This document shows, piece after piece, positions 11,727 through 26,680 of a DNA stretch of 64,000 bases. A program made the translations under genes and the position numbers. Numbering within the stretch: position 1 is the stretch's first letter; each line of letters begins with the position of its first letter. The notes beneath the pieces are model-generated. The model ran no database searches. It was not told the DNA's origin and saw only the letters and a list, made by a program, of their open reading frames with translations. This DNA comes from Centrapalus pauciflorus (lineage: Eukaryota > Streptophyta > Magnoliopsida > Asterales > Asteraceae), in contig JAANYP010007573.1 of the NCBI GenBank assembly GCA_020465985.1, positions 1 through 64,000 on the forward strand, written 5' to 3'.

Positions 11727-14185
11727 TGTCACACCCTGCTACCCCGGTTGGCGGCGAGGCGTGACGAGTGCGGAAGCGTAACCATAATCATAATGAACGA
11801 CCACTATATGGACGTTTTTAAAATACATCATTGAAACTTGAAAATATAGCAATGTTTTACATAGTCTGATAAGAGAAATGAAGTTCGCACAAATACAGAG
11901 ATTTAATTAACATAATTAAAATATCCAAAATAATGCAGCTAAATCTCCGTAAATTTTGAACATGCATGCGACTCCATGGATGCGGAAGCTTGAAAGTAAA
12001 ATACGTCCGAAGGCTTACTTGCCTTAATTTCCTGAAAATACGCGCTAAAATACGTCAACAAAAATTGTTGGTGAGCTCATAGGTTTACACGTAAATCTGA
12101 CACGTATGGACAACAATAATAGAGATTGAATTTATAAAATCATAAATTCCTTGTTATGTATTACATATAAACCATCATGCAACCGAAGCTTAATTTAAAA
12201 TGAGTTTGCCCTGTGCAGTATTCCCATACGTAATACCGTGTGTTGAATATATATGCACCCGCTGTTAGCCAACCCGACTAACCCGAGTGGGGGACATGAC
12301 TCCCAATAGATCTATCCACAATATATTCGCGCTTACAAATAAATGCAATTAACGGTTCATGATATCAGAGCTAATGGAACCCAATGTGTAATACATAATA
12401 GAAATGAAAATATTTCTGTGTTATAAAAACGAAGCATGTATTTCATCCCGAAAACATAACAGTGTGGAAATAGGGGCTATGAGAACTCACCAAGATTGCG
12501 ATGACAAAACGAGCGTAAAAAGCTTTTTAGCGTAAATAGATGGATGATACGTCGAGTGGGTTTAATCGAGTCCTAAATGATAATAAGGACTTAATATCTC
12601 TAATACATGATGATATATATATTTATAGATTTCTATGTCTTAAATCACCCAACATTACAAGTTTATCAATAAAATTCGCTTAAAACGTCAAGTTTATATA
12701 TATATAATTTTTCAGGTTTTTCGGAGGTTTTTCGGCCTACTTTGAGGCTGTTTTTGACCAAGCTCCAAAATGTTTTAGACTTTGGTTTCTAGGACATTAA
12801 ACTACTATATACAAAGGATTTTTAGAATAAAGAACGGCCATTTTTCGAGATGTTTAGGTTGGTGAAAAAGCTCGTTAAAAACCCTATGTTGGCCATTTTT
12901 GAGCTGTCAAACTTTCGGTTTCCCAAATAATTTCTGGAGGTCTTAAACTCCAAAATAATTTATGAAAAACTCCAGATCTATAGTTAAGACATATATCTAA
13001 CTTTTGAGACAAGAATCAACTCATTTCGTTGTGTTATGAATTAGTTATGATTTTTCAAAGTCGATATAAATTTTCTGCCGAAACTCCGCAGTTTATAAAC
13101 TTGAAACAACTTACGATTCTTGTTGTTTATTCAAAGACTACTTGTGTAAAAGTTATAAAAGTTATAAAACACATATATATCACATGTTTTCATAATATTA
13201 ACACTTTTATAATGTGTTAATATATTCATAAACACATTTAAAGAAACAATCTTAAAAATAAAACTAGAAACTTATAAACTTGAGTTTTTATGAAACTTGT
13301 TGTTGTTGGTGATTATATATATTATGCAAGACTTATATAAACATAAATATATGATGAAATAAGTTAGTATTTACTTACTTTGATGTATTTGGAGTATGAA
13401 ATTGAGAAGAAGTTGGAACTTCTTGCAAGATTTGAACCAAGAACACTTGAAGTTCACCAAGAACACTTGAATTTCACCAAGAACACTTGAATTTCACCAA
13501 GAACACTTGAATGAAAATGTTTGTAGTGTGTGTGTGTGTGGGATCCGGTTTTGAGAGGAGAGAAAGAGATATTTTGGTGTGAAAATAATGAAAAGGAAGC
13601 CCTCTATTTATAGGCAAAGTCTTGGTCTTTCAAATGGAGGTGGAGTGTAAGATCATGTTGAAATGAAAGGAGAATGGGGTGTGAAAGATTTGATTATGAA
13701 AGGTTATGGAGTTGGGAAATAAAAAAATTGAAATCAAATCTTGGGTAGTACTACCCTATGACCAGATTTTTATGGATTATTTTCATGTATTTATATATAT
13801 ATATTTTTGTATAAAAGTATTTAGAATGTATTCTTGTATTTCTCTTTTTGTGTAAATTCATAAATACTTTTGAATGCATTGTTTTAATGAATTGTTTTAG
13901 TCTTGCATAATTAATGTTAAGTAATTGTATTAGTGTATGATTAGTGTCACTAATCATAATTTAATTATGTACTTAGTTGAATTAATCCCTCATATCGTAA
14001 ATTGATCGGATTAATTGATTTCCCGATTCATCGCACCGATGAATTTGATTCTAATTGAGTTGAATTTTCTAATAAACCTTGTTAATCACTTGATTAATTT
14101 CTAATGACCACTGATTAGCTTATAATTGGCTATTAAATACAAATTAGGGCTTTGTTGCTAACCTGGTTTAGTGCCGGATGTTACA
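11727..14185 (-). repeat. 3' LTR of element E
   Basis: About 2459 bp. It matches 18421-20932 base for base over long stretches. Differences include a 20-bp tandem repeat (GAACACTTGAATTTCACCAA) with four units here (13441-13510) and three in the other LTR (20207-20256), and a much shorter TA tract near 12700. ORFs such as 13029-13220 recur in both LTRs and are not coding. Confidence 0.93.
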
Positions 14186-14200
14186 GTCTCCCCCTGTTAA
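14186..14200 (-). other. polypurine tract of element E
   Basis: On the minus strand TTAACAGGGGGAGAC lies directly before the TGTAACATCC start of the 3' LTR, as expected for the plus-strand primer of reverse transcription. Confidence 0.85.
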
Positions 14201-17200
14201 GGGAATTTCGTCCCGAAATTAGCTCGTGTTCTCCACTGCTTGAGTATTTGAGAACAGGTTTTTTTTTCCGGATATGATCTTTGCGTTCCCACGTAAACTC
14301 AGGACCTCACTTAGAGTTCCATCTGACTTTTATTATCGGGATCCGGCTGTGCTTTAGTTTCTTGACTTCTCGGTCCATTATTTCCAAATGTTTTTCAACG
14401 AAGTTCAACTTATCGTCTAACTCCAGCTCGTCCATGGGTATGACGAGTTATTCATCAGCCAAGCATTTCTTAAGGTTGGATACGTGGAAGGTATTGTGCA
14501 TGCTGCTAAGCTCTGGTGGTAACTCTAAACAATAAGCTACTAGTCGAATGTAACGAGGATTCAGTTATCCTTGATTTGCAAATCGTATCACGCCCTTCCA
14601 TGGCGAGACTTTCATCGGTACTCTTTCTCCTAATTGAAACCCAAGGGACTTTCTTCTTACGCCCACATAACTTTTCTGACGATCGGGAGTAGCTTTTAGT
14701 CGGTTCCGAATCTGTACTATCTTTTCGGTGGTCTCAAGTATGGTTTCTGGGCCAAAGGCTTGACTATCCCTGACCTTGGCATATCAAAGGGGTGATCGAC
14801 ACTTTTGTCCGTACAGGGCCTCAAATGGAGCAACCTTAAACCGTGTGTGATATCTGTTGTTGTATGATAATTCTTCTAATGGTAATTGAGTATCCCAACA
14901 CTTCCCAAAATCCATTACATAGGCTCTAAACTTAGGTTCTAGGGTTTGAATCTTTCTTTCATTTTGACCATCGGTCTAATGGTGATAGGTGGTACTCATG
15001 TCCAAGTTTGTACCCAAAGCTTGCTGTACGTTTGCCAAAAATCTAGATGTGAATCTGCTACCCGTATCCGAAATGATTGAAATAGGCACTCCGTGTCCGG
15101 AGACGACTTCCTTGAGGTACGTTTGGACTAACTTATTCATCTCGTTGTTCTCCTTGACTGGTTGGAATGCGCGGATCTTGTTAGGCGGTCGACTATTACC
15201 CAAATGGTTTTTGATGTTTGGTCTTAGATTTGGAGCATGATAGGAATTTGTTGACATATGTGGCAACGTCATCCTTCATGTTAGCCCACCTGTATAGTTC
15301 CTTGAGGTCATGATACAATTTATCGGATCCAGGGTGAATGGCATATCCTGATTTGTGTCCTTCATCCATAGCCAGCTTTCTTATTCCACCAGACAGAGAA
15401 ATCAGATTCCATTAATGAAATATTGATTTTTTTTCTTTATTAGCCCTTATCCCAAACAATTTATCCATTCTGTGCAGGGCTTCATTGTTCATATTTTCCT
15501 CCTTAACAACTTCTACTTGTGCATCATGAACTAAGGGAGGAAGGTTTGGTTGAATGGTTATAACTAGGGCTTGTACTCTTAATGGCTTAGCTCGTTCCTT
15601 TCGGCTCTGAGCGTCTGCAACCACATTAGTTTTCCTCATGTGATAACGATTTTTCACAGTTGCAATCACTTATTAGCTTCATCCAATGGCACTACTTCAT
15701 ATCCGACTCTTTCTCGTTCAAGATGTGTTGGAGGCCCTTAGGGTCTGTGACTGTAGTACACTTGTTACCGTACAACTAATGTCTCCAAGTCTTAAAGATA
15801 AAGACTACTGCTCCAAGATCTAGATCATGTGTTGTGTCATTCACCTAGTGAACCTTAAGTTTTCATAAGTATAAGCTATGACCCTATCTTTCTATATCAA
15901 CCCATTGTGTGAAGCGTCACAGTAATCTACAAATTTCTTGCTTCTCTTGGATAAAATAAGCGCGTTGCATAGTTTGTGCTTTAATAACTGATATGATGTT
16001 TCTTGATCCTTGCCCCAATCATACTTAATGTCTTTTCGGGTTAGTTTTGTTAGAGCTCCGGTGATCCTTTGAAATTTTTAATAATTGCCTATAATAAGTG
16101 GCGAGTCTTAAGAACTGTCGTATCTCTATGGGGGTTCTAAGGGTTGACCAATTCATGATATCCTCGATCTTTGCGGGGTCGACTTGGATCCCTTTACTAT
16201 TGATCACGTGCCCGAGAAATCTTACCTATCTTAGCCAAAAGTCAAACTTAGAAAGCTTGGCGTATAGTTGTTCTTTCTTCAACAACTCTAGAATCAGTCT
16301 TAAGTGTATGCTCGAGCTCCTCCTTGTTTTGTGAGTAGATTAAGATGTCATTTGTGAATACAATCACGAATTTGTCTAGATAAGGTTTGCACACCTGATT
16401 TATGAGGTCCATGAATACCGTTGGGGCACTGGTTAATTCAAATGGCATTAATAGGAATTTATGATGACCGTAACCGGAATCTGAACGCTGTCTTTGGACT
16501 ATATTTCTTGTGAACGCTAACCTGATGATAACCAGACCTTAGGTCGATCTTCAAATAGAAGCTTAGTTCTTGGAGTTTGGTCAAACAAGTCATTGATCCT
16601 TGTGAGAGGATATCGACTCTCTTAGTTTATTTAGCTCTCGGTAATTGATGCACATTCTGAAGGTTCCATCTTTCTTCTTTATAAACAAAACTGGAGCTCC
16701 TCCAAAGCGAGAAACTCGGATTGATAAACCTTTTATCTAAGAGCTCCTACGGTTGGTTGGACGATTCTTACAATATTGATGGGGCTAATCGGCCTGGTGC
16801 TCGAGATACTAGGCCGATTTTTGATCCTCGATGTTGGCAGTTCAGGTATGTGTTCTGGAAAAACTTTGGGGTAACCATAAATAATAAGAATATTTTCGAG
16901 CCGCTTTTCCTTTGGCTCCCTCTCTGTCAACACTTCAGGGCCCTAATGCTAGGGATGATGCTTACTTTAGTATTTCTTTTTTTTTTTGCCTTGGACAGTA
17001 AGGACCTTCTTATTGGCTAAAGGTATATGAACCGTCTTCTTGTTGCACACTATTTCTGCACGATTCTTCGATAGTCAATCCATGTCTATGACCACGTCAA
17101 AACATCCCAGTTTGACGGACATCAAGTCTATTTCAAAGAGTTGGCCTACTAATTCTAAGGAGCATCCTCGACTTATATTATTCGTCTTAAGCGTCTTACT

Positions 17201-17330
17201 GTCATCAACTTCAATTGCATAACTGGCACTTAATGGTGTAAGAATGGAATTTATCTGCTTACTAAACTTAGTGGATATAAAGCTCCTATCAGCACCGGTA
17301 TCAAATAGTAGAAATGCATAAGTGGTATTT
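14201..17330 (-). pseudogene. degraded gypsy pol: PR-RT-RNaseH-INT-chromodomain
   Basis: On the minus strand, fragments in several frames follow the gypsy order. The protease site DTGADRSFI lies near 17280-17310. RT is seen at 16200-16700, with the usual PFGLxNAPxxFM written PFELTSAPTVFM and the catalytic FIDD changed to FTND near 16350. The end of RNase H (NVVADAQSRKER) is near 15600. Integrase blocks lie at 14700-15270, including VSGHGVPISIISD, DSRFTSRF (written TGSRFTSRF) and PFEALYG. A chromodomain-like tail is at 14200-14500 (IIKVRWNSKWGPEFTWE). Stops and frameshifts separate these pieces, the integrase core is partly garbled, and one RT catalytic Asp is Asn. It cannot encode a working polyprotein. 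Confidence 0.85.
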
Positions 17331-18405
17331 AATGGGGTAAGAGGATAAGTCTATGGGTTTGAAATTTCTTAGGCAGATTGTCGTATTACATATCCTCATG
17401 CTCCTAGTTATAGATAAAACTTAGTTTTTCATTAAAATGTTGGATACCTAATCTTTGTACTTGATATGGTCGGAATTTTCCGATAAATTCTTAAGCCTTA
17501 CACACCATAAGATGTATCAGATAGTAAATCCTAGAGAAATACTATAAAAGGGTACTAAGTATGAGATGCCTCCGGGGTTTCCTCGTACTCCAGAGCGTTA
17601 AGTCGTTGGGTTAGTTCTGCACTGCGGGCTTTAGGCGCTGTCACAATTCCTTGATTCCGTCTTGTTGAATCGCCTGGGTATTCTGGTTGGCCCAAGGTTT
17701 ATTGGTGGTTTGTATGCTTCCTACTTAATCCTTGCAAAGATCTCACCGACCTCTTGGTGGATTTTGTCGATATTGGAGGTCGTGTCTGGCGGCCCTTGCC
17801 ACCAATAGAGGCACCGTTTGTTACATAGGTTTCTGGGTAAGTGTTGGCAATTAAGAGGAAGATGGTGTTCCGACTTCAAACTGGCCTTGGATCCCTTCCT
17901 CGTTTCTCCACTCTTGGAGTGAGTGAGGCATCCATCCTTACTTTCTTATGTTTGCCCGTTACTACTGCGACGGGCTTGGCTAATAGGCAGGTACCGGGAT
18001 AGACTCCCGTTGTGCTAGTCACACCCTTTCCCTAGGAGTAAATTTCTTCAATGGTCCATTGGGATGGTTTCTGAATAGGGTGTAGGGTGGAATATGTGAT
18101 GGTGATGGTGGAGCAATTTGTGTTGCAGGGCCACAATTTCCCGCCATGTGCTTTGACGGGTCCATTACATCGTCATTGATATGGTCTGAGTGGGTTCCCG
18201 ATCCAAAGTACACCTCAATGTCACCTTGGCTTCCTTGTTCCATGGGTGAGAATTCATCATCTGAGTCAAAGAGGATAATAACCGTATTGTTCGACATGTT
18301 ATTGTCATCAGGGTCCATATATGTGTTCACAGTTCTTGAAAAAAGTTTAGTTTTTGTAGCAGTTATAGTCTAGGTACTAATGCAACCTAGTTCACTATAA
18401 CTATG
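17331..18405 (-). pseudogene. leader and gag remnant of element E
   Basis: Between the primer site and the protease motif, the only open stretch is 18019-18330 (about 103 codons, acidic, with DSDDE and a proline-rich end). I do not recognise it as a capsid. No zinc knuckle is visible, and the space left is short for a gypsy gag, so gag is probably deleted or scrambled. Confidence 0.45.
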
Positions 18406-18417
18406 GCTCTGATACCA
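18406..18417 (-). other. primer-binding site of element E
   Basis: The minus strand reads TGGTATCAGAGC, the usual complement of the plant initiator Met-tRNA 3' end. It lies three bases inside the 5' LTR. Confidence 0.93.
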
Positions 18418-18420
18418 ATC

Positions 18421-19421
18421 TGTCACACCCTGCTACCCCGGTTGGCGGCGAGGCGTGACGAGTGCGGAAGCGTAACCATAATCATAATGAACGACCACTA
18501 TATGGACGTTTTTAAAATACATCATTGAAACTTGAAAATATAGCAATGTTTTACATAGTCTGATATGAGAAATGAAGTTCGCACAAATACAGAGATTTAA
18601 TTACATAATTAAAATATCCAAAATAATGCAGCTAAATCTCCGTAAATTTAGAACATGCATGCGACTCCATGGATGCGGAAGCTTGAAAGTAAAATACGTC
18701 CGAAGGCTTACTTGCCTTAATTTCCTGAAAATACACGCTAAAATACGTCAACAAAAATTGTTGGTGAGCTCATAGGTTTACACGTAAATCTGACACGTAT
18801 GGACAACAATAATAGAGATTGAATTTATAAAATCATAAATTCCTTGTTATGTATTACATATAAACCATCATGCAACCGAAGCTTAATTTAAAATTTTGCC
18901 CTGTGCAGTATTCCCATACGTAATACCGTGTGTTAAATATATATGCACCCGCTGTTAGCCAACCCGACTAACCCGAGTGGGGGACATGACTCCCAATAGA
19001 TCTATCCACAATATATTCGCGCTTACAAATAAATGCAATTAACGGTTCATGATATCAGAGCTAATGGAACCCAATGTGTAATACATAATAGAAATGAAAA
19101 TATTTTTGTGTCCATATAAAAACGAAGCATGTATTTCATCCCGAAAACATAACATTGTGGAAATAGGGGCTATGAGAACTCACCGAGATTGCGATGGCAA
19201 AACGAGCGTAAAAAGCTTTTTAGCGTAAATAGATGGATGATACGTCGAGTGGGTTTAATCGAGTCCTAAATGATAATAAGGACTTAATATCTCTAATACA
19301 TGATGATATATATATATTTATAGATTTTTATGTCTTAAATCACCCAACATTACAAGTTTATAAATAAAATTCGCTTAAAACGTCAAGTTTTATATATTAT
19401 ATATTATTATATATATATATA

Positions 19422-19476
<55 letters not shown>

Positions 19477-20932
19477 CAGCTTTTTCGGAGGTTTTTCGGC
19501 CTACTTTGAGGCTGTTTTTGACCAAGCTCCTCCAAATGTTTTAGACTTTGGTTTTCTAGGACATTAAACTACTATATACAAAGGATTTTTAGAATCAAGA
19601 ACGGCCATTTTTCGAGATGTTTAGGTTGGTGAAAAAGCTCGTTAAAAACCCTATGTTGGCCATTTTTGAGCTGTCAAACTTTCGGTTTCCCAAATAATTT
19701 CTGGAGGTCTTAAGCTCCAAAATAAATTATGAAAAATTCCAGATCTATAGTTAAGACATAGATCTAACTTTTGAGACAAGAATCAACTCATTTCGTTGTG
19801 TTATGAATTAGTTATGATTTTTCAAAGTCGATATAAATTTTCTGCCGAAAATCCGCAGTTTATAAACTTGAAACAACTTTTGATTCTTGTTGTTTATTTA
19901 AAGACTTCTTGTATAAAAGTTATAAAAGTTATAAAACACATATATATCACATGTTTTCATAATATTAACACTTTTATAATGTGTTCATATACTCATAAAC
20001 ACATTTAAAAAAACAACTTAAAAATAAAAACTAGAAACATATAAACTTGAGTTTTTATGAAACTTGTTGTTGTTGGTGATTATATATTTTATGCAAGACT
20101 TATATAAACATAAATATATGATGAAATAAGTTAGTATTTACTTACTTTGATGTATTTGGAGTATGAAATTGAGAAGAAGTTGGAACTCTTGCAAGATTTG
20201 AACCAAGAACACTTGAAGTTCACCAAGAACACTTGAATTTCACCAAGAACACTTGAATGAAAATGTTTGTAGTGTGTGTGTGTGTGTGGATCCGGTTTTG
20301 AGAGGAGAGAAAGAGATATTTTGGTGTGAAAATAATGAAAAGGAAGCCCTCTATTTATAGGCAAAGTCTTGGTCTTTCAAATGGAGGTGGAGTGTAAGAT
20401 CATGTTGAAATGAAAGGAGAATGGGGTGTGAAAGATTTGATTATGAAAGGTTATGGAGTTGGGAAATAAAAAATTGAAATCAAATCTTGGGTAGTACTAC
20501 CCTATGACCAGATTTTTATGGATTATTTTCATGTATTTATATATATATATTTTTTGTATAAAAGTATTTAGAATGTATTCTTGTATTTCTCTTTTTTTGT
20601 AAATTCATAAATACTTTTGAATGCATTGTTTTAATGAATTGTTTTAGTCTTGCATAATTAATGTTAAGTAATTGTATTAGTGTATGATTAGTGTCACTAA
20701 TCATAATTTAATTATGTACTTAGTTGAATTAATCCCTCATATCGTAAATTGATCGGATTAATTGATTTCCCGATTCATCGCACCGATGAATTTTATTCTA
20801 ATTGAGTTGAATTTTCTGATAAACCTTGTTAATCACTTGATTAATTTCTAATGACCACTGATTAGCTTATAATTGGCTATTAAATACAGATTAGGGCTTT
20901 GTTGCTAATCTGGTTTAGTGTCGGATGTTACA
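18421..20932 (-). repeat. 5' LTR of element E
   Basis: About 2512 bp, starting TGTAACATCCGAC on the minus strand and ending TGTGACA before the primer site. Compared with its partner, it has an expanded TA-rich tract (19391-19470) and one fewer 20-bp tandem unit. Other differences are scattered single bases and small indels. Confidence 0.93.
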
Positions 20933-21055
20933 TTTACTGAGGGTCAAGATTACCGACAGATTACTAACGGATATTTTACCGATGGATTAACGACGGATAA
21001 TTATTGAGGGATTACCGAGGAATTGCCGACGGAAGTATTATCCCTCGCTAATCTC
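20933..21055. repeat. CCGACGGA/GAGGGATTACCG repeats, left part
   Basis: Short imperfect units such as ACCGACGGAT, GAGGGATTACCGAGG and GCCGACGGAAG resemble the subterminal repeats of plant CACTA (En/Spm) transposons. They continue after the small hAT element, at 21454-21620. No CACTA terminus was found, so the assignment is tentative. Confidence 0.4.
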
Positions 21056-21453
21056 TAGGGGCGGATTTAATTAATAACAATGGGTGTCACTCGACACCGA
21101 TAAATTTTCAAAATACCGCGGTACGTATTTATCAAAAACCCGAATGACACCTAAGATTTTTTTTTGAGTGACACCTACGAAAAATTTATAAAATTATAAC
21201 ATATGTATCTAATTTACATTTGTTGTTTTTATTATTTAAATTTATTAAAATAATACTCAGTTTTCATTAAAATTTTTAAAAAAAAAATCTCCACGGAATA
21301 TAAAAACAACAATAAAGAATGTTAACTAAGTTAGCCCAAAAGACTGTATCACCATAAATTTTTTTGAAAAAAGCCCAACAGAATATAAAGCTAAATATTA
21401 AACTTACTTTAAAAAAGTGACACCCATAAAGAAAATTTTTGGATCCGTCCCTG
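21056..21453. mobile_element. hAT-like MITE, 398 bp
   Basis: The ends TAGGGGCGGAT / ATCCGTCCCTG form imperfect TIRs. 8-bp flanks CTAATCTC (21048-21055) and CTAATCCC (21454-21461) match at seven of eight bases. A longer mirrored segment, GGGTGTCACTC / GAGTGACACC and AGTGACACCC, lies inside both ends. Non-coding. It splits the CCGACGG-type repeat region. Confidence 0.75.
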
Positions 21454-21810
21454 CTAATCCCTCGTTAGTTACTAAGGAATTTCCGACAAAAGTTTATCCG
21501 TCGGTAAGCCCTTGGTATTTCCTCGATTATCTTTCAGTAAACTTTCAAATTAATATCCATTGGAAATCTTCCGGTAATCAAAATTCTGAGGGGTATTTTC
21601 TCTCGGAAAATCTGTCGGTGAAAGTCATTGTTCTAGTAATTTGCTTTGACAAATTTTATCTAGGAGGGCATCATAACAATTACGATTGCAACAGTGGTAC
21701 CGTTCATGAAAGAGTAGTCCCCTATTTCCCCACCATGTGTTTTGTTATAAAGAGGGTTGATATAGAATAGATAATTACCAAAAACAATGTAGCGTGTATG
21801 TGTGTGTGTG
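21454..21810. repeat. CCGACGGA/GAGGGATTACCG repeats, right part
   Basis: Units such as CCCTCGTTAGTTACTAAGG, TTATCCGTCGGTAA and CTGTCGGTGA continue the 20933-21055 block. The 117-codon ORF at 21417-21770 spans the MITE junction and these repeats, so it is not considered a gene. Confidence 0.4.
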
Positions 21811-23249
<1,439 letters not shown>

Positions 23250-25829
23250 TTAGGTTCTATGGAGCACCTGTTTGCATCGTGCAACTTAGGAACCTATATA
23301 CACCGTTAGATCTAGAAAATGAATGGCTAAGATTACAATGGCAAAAGGGAAATAAAGATGAAATTTGTGTGCACATCATGATGCAGGATTTACATATTAG
23401 ATGTACATAAGGGTATTTTGGGAAAAAAAATAATATATCAAGTCAACTCAAAATTAAATTTATATTGATTGAATATTTAATTCAATAATCACATATTAAA
23501 TGCTAATAGATTTATAAAATACACTTCTAAATTTAAAAAATTTCAATTGAACAAAAATCTAACATAATGCATCATCATCTTCATTGACTGTGCATCTTCG
23601 TATTCATCTTTCCCAGGTTATGCATCATTGTGTTCATATGGGGCACCGGGTTATGCATCATCGTGTTCATCGTGATGCATATCTGGAATTTAAACGTGTT
23701 AATCATCGTCTTCAACATGTTCATCATCATCTTGATGCACCGCTAATGTGCATCATGTTTGAACAAAAAACATCAACATTCATTCTTTGAAGCAGAAACA
23801 TCATCGTGATGCATTGCTGTTGTGCAACATGTTTGTGTGCGTGTGTTTATGTGTGAGTGTAACACCCCAATAATTAAAAAGGTAATTAACTTTGTGAAGC
23901 AATTAGGATTGTGATCTTAACTACTGTATTATGAGTTAATTACCAAGTATTAGTGATAACTGCAATTATTGGGACTTGAGCGATTAAAGAAAAATAAAAT
24001 GTTGGGTTGTGCGGAATTGACAAAAATAGATAATGTACTTTGACAATTAAATATTAATTATTTATGACATAAGAATGGGTTAATGTAGTGTTTGAATCCA
24101 TTTAGTATAATTATGTCAAATTCATTTATGTGGGTATTGAATTAATTAATTGTTGCACCAAATAGCATTATAGTTTTATTTTGAAAGATAAAAGAGTTGT
24201 GGAGGGGTGTGGTTTGTAATTGGGTAGGAGTTAGAGGGTTGGGTTAGCCAAAGGCTAAAACCCCTCCCCTCTTTTCTTCATCAAAACCGTCCAAGGCCAA
24301 ACACACACACACACATTCACTTTTTTTCATTTTTGGAGAAAAGAGAGGAGAAGGGAGAGAGTTAGAGCTAGGGCTTGAGGTTGCAACATTTTGGTTGGTT
24401 ATTTCGTGAAGGTTGAAGCTCTATGGAAGGTATAATCATCCCTACTCTTCTCCATCTTCTTCATCTTCTCCATCTTCTCCATTTCTCCATTGATGGAGAA
24501 TGGAACCCTAAGTGGGTTTTGTGGGGTTGAGTTAGTAGATGACTCAAAAATCATCTATTGGCTAATGTTTATGGTTTATAAACTTATTTGAGTCATAAAT
24601 TCGTGATTGAATGGGTTGGATTGGTGATTTGAGTAAAACCCAAGTTGGAGCTCCATTTGAGCTCCAATGGTGGATGAAATGGGTTAAGGTTTTTTTACAT
24701 ATTTCGTATGATACATTATGGTCCAAACATGTTATTTATAGCAATGGAAGTAAATAGAAGCTAGTAGGAACTCAATTGGAGTTTTGAAGGCTTAGTTTGG
24801 GTTTTGGTCGTTTGGAACCCGTTTGGAGTTCGTATGAACTCCATGAAGCAATAAAATGCTATGTTATGGTATAATGTGTTTGGAAAGTGTTAAATTGTGT
24901 TATTAAAGTGTTTACTTGAGTTGGAAAACACAAAATATGTGCAAGAACTCAAAATGGCGTTTTAAGGTTAAACTGCACGCCAAGTGTTCGGTGAAATGCC
25001 TCAATGAATTCCAACACATTTTGGGATGGTGCTTTTATGCTTAGATGTAATTTGAATGTCTAAAAATGGCCAAATATGTTTAATATGGCTATGGGATTGG
25101 TTAGAATTGATTATGAGCTCAATTGGAGCTTGGTGTTGTCGGTTGGAGCTTTCGGTCGTTTTGTTATGAAATGATTCTATTATGTTTAGAGAGGTTTAAA
25201 TGACCTTAATTTATTGATTATATGGTTGGTAAAGTCTATTTCAAAGGTTAGAAGCAATTGTGGGAGTTTTGGAGGGTTTTGGTGCATTTTTGGGCATTTA
25301 AGGTGCAGTCTGTGGGTGGGCAGCCTCTTGGTCGCGCCTCTACCCCCTTTGGGTCGCGCCATGACCAACTTTCTGTCCCCGAAATTCGTTTTCCATGGTT
25401 AGGGGTCGATGCTCGGGTCTTATGCGTTCGTTGCACTTCTAAATTAAGTGTTTAAAGGGTTTGAGGGCCTTTGATCCATTCCGGAACTTGTAGGGCCCAT
25501 ATGGACTTCGTTCTTTCGGTTTGATGTCCCAATACTCTTAGGCCACTCTTAGGGGCTTATATTGTGTTCGGGAGCTTACGGGTGCGCGTTATGAATGCTT
25601 TTAGGTGAATCGAGTCGAAAGGAGCGTGATTGCAAGCTTTAGCCATTTGGGGGCTAATGTGACTTCGTTGGAAGGCTTGGGATTCCTATAAACCGATCAC
25701 TGTGAGTTCTAGTATTAGTGTTACATAACGTTCCTATATAGATTGCTATTTGCCTTGTTGAACATATTGTTGAGCGAATTGTTGATATCTTGATAGTAGT
25801 AGCATATTTGTCCTCAATTTTGATATGTT

Positions 25830-26660
25830 GATTTCTTGAGCACATGTGAGGCACCTTGGACCTCCTCCTACTTGATATGTTGAGTTTATTGTCGATATTT
25901 GATAGTGGTTGCATAAGTACCCTCAATTCTCACGTGTATGATTCTTTGGGCTTTGTGAAGCCATACCTCGTTGAATACTTTGTGGAGCTATTTGTTGATA
26001 TATTGAAAATTGTTGCATACTTGATTTCGTTTCTTTTACGTATGATGTATTTGGGCATATGTGAGGCACCTTGGACCTCACCATACTTGATATATTTCAC
26101 TTGATTTCGCCTGGAGTTGAGCTAACTGTTGATGTATTGACGGTAGATGCGTACATATCCTCACCTCTCACATGTATGATTATCTGGACTTATGTGAGGC
26201 ATGTATTTGATAGTAGATGTATACATATCCTCAACTCTCACATGTATGATTATCTGGACTTATGTGAGTCATGTATTTGATAGTAGATGTATACATATCC
26301 TCAACTCTCACATGTATGATTATTTGGACTTATGGGAGGCACATTGGACCTCACTATACTTGATATACTTTGTGAAGTCATGCCTTGTTGAATACTTGAG
26401 GAGCTATGGGTGACATATTGATAATTTGTTGCATGCTTGATTTCTTTTCTTCTAAGAAAGGCTTGTTTGGGCTTATGTGAGGCATGTTGGACCTCACTAT
26501 AATTGATGTGCTTTGTGGAGCTATACCTTGTTGATTACCTTGTGAAGCTAACTGTTGATAGTTGTTGCTTAACTACTTTCATTCCTTCTATGAATGATTT
26601 ATTTGGGCTTGTGTGAGGCACGTTGGACCTCACCATGCTTGATATGCTTTCAAATGACCT
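25830..26660 (+). repeat. compound tandem repeats in the LTR
   Basis: Units containing GGGCTTATGTGAGGCAC, TTGGACCTCACCATACTTGA and GTTGATATnTTGATAG recur at 100-200 base intervals. Within 26120-26340 a tighter unit of about 69-70 bp (GATAGTAGATGTATACATAT, then CTCTCACATGTATGATTAT) is repeated three times. Non-coding. Confidence 0.75.
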
Positions 26661-26680
26661 CACCTGGATATCCATGGATA

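Larger units (their letters stand above)
11727..20932 (-). mobile_element. Ty3/gypsy chromovirus, complete LTR to LTR (element E)
   Basis: Two LTRs of about 2.5 kb (11727-14185 and 18421-20932) are nearly identical by eye. They begin TGTCACACCC and end GGATGTTACA on the plus strand. The element runs on the minus strand: primer site next to the right LTR, polypurine tract next to the left LTR, and pol order PR, RT, RNase H, INT, chromodomain going left. Flanking 5-mers CTTAC (11722-11726) and TTTAC (20933-20937) match at four of five bases. The 4.2 kb interior is badly broken. Confidence 0.92.

Noticed and set aside
14281..14535. 84-codon plus-strand ORF
   Set aside because: It is the antisense shadow of the chromodomain region of element E on the minus strand.
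20933..21620. A complete CACTA transposon
   Set aside because: Only subterminal-type repeats were seen; no CACTA terminal repeats or 3-bp target duplication were found.
21417..21770. 117-codon plus-strand ORF
   Set aside because: It crosses the end of a MITE and runs through CCGTCGG-type repeats; no known domain.
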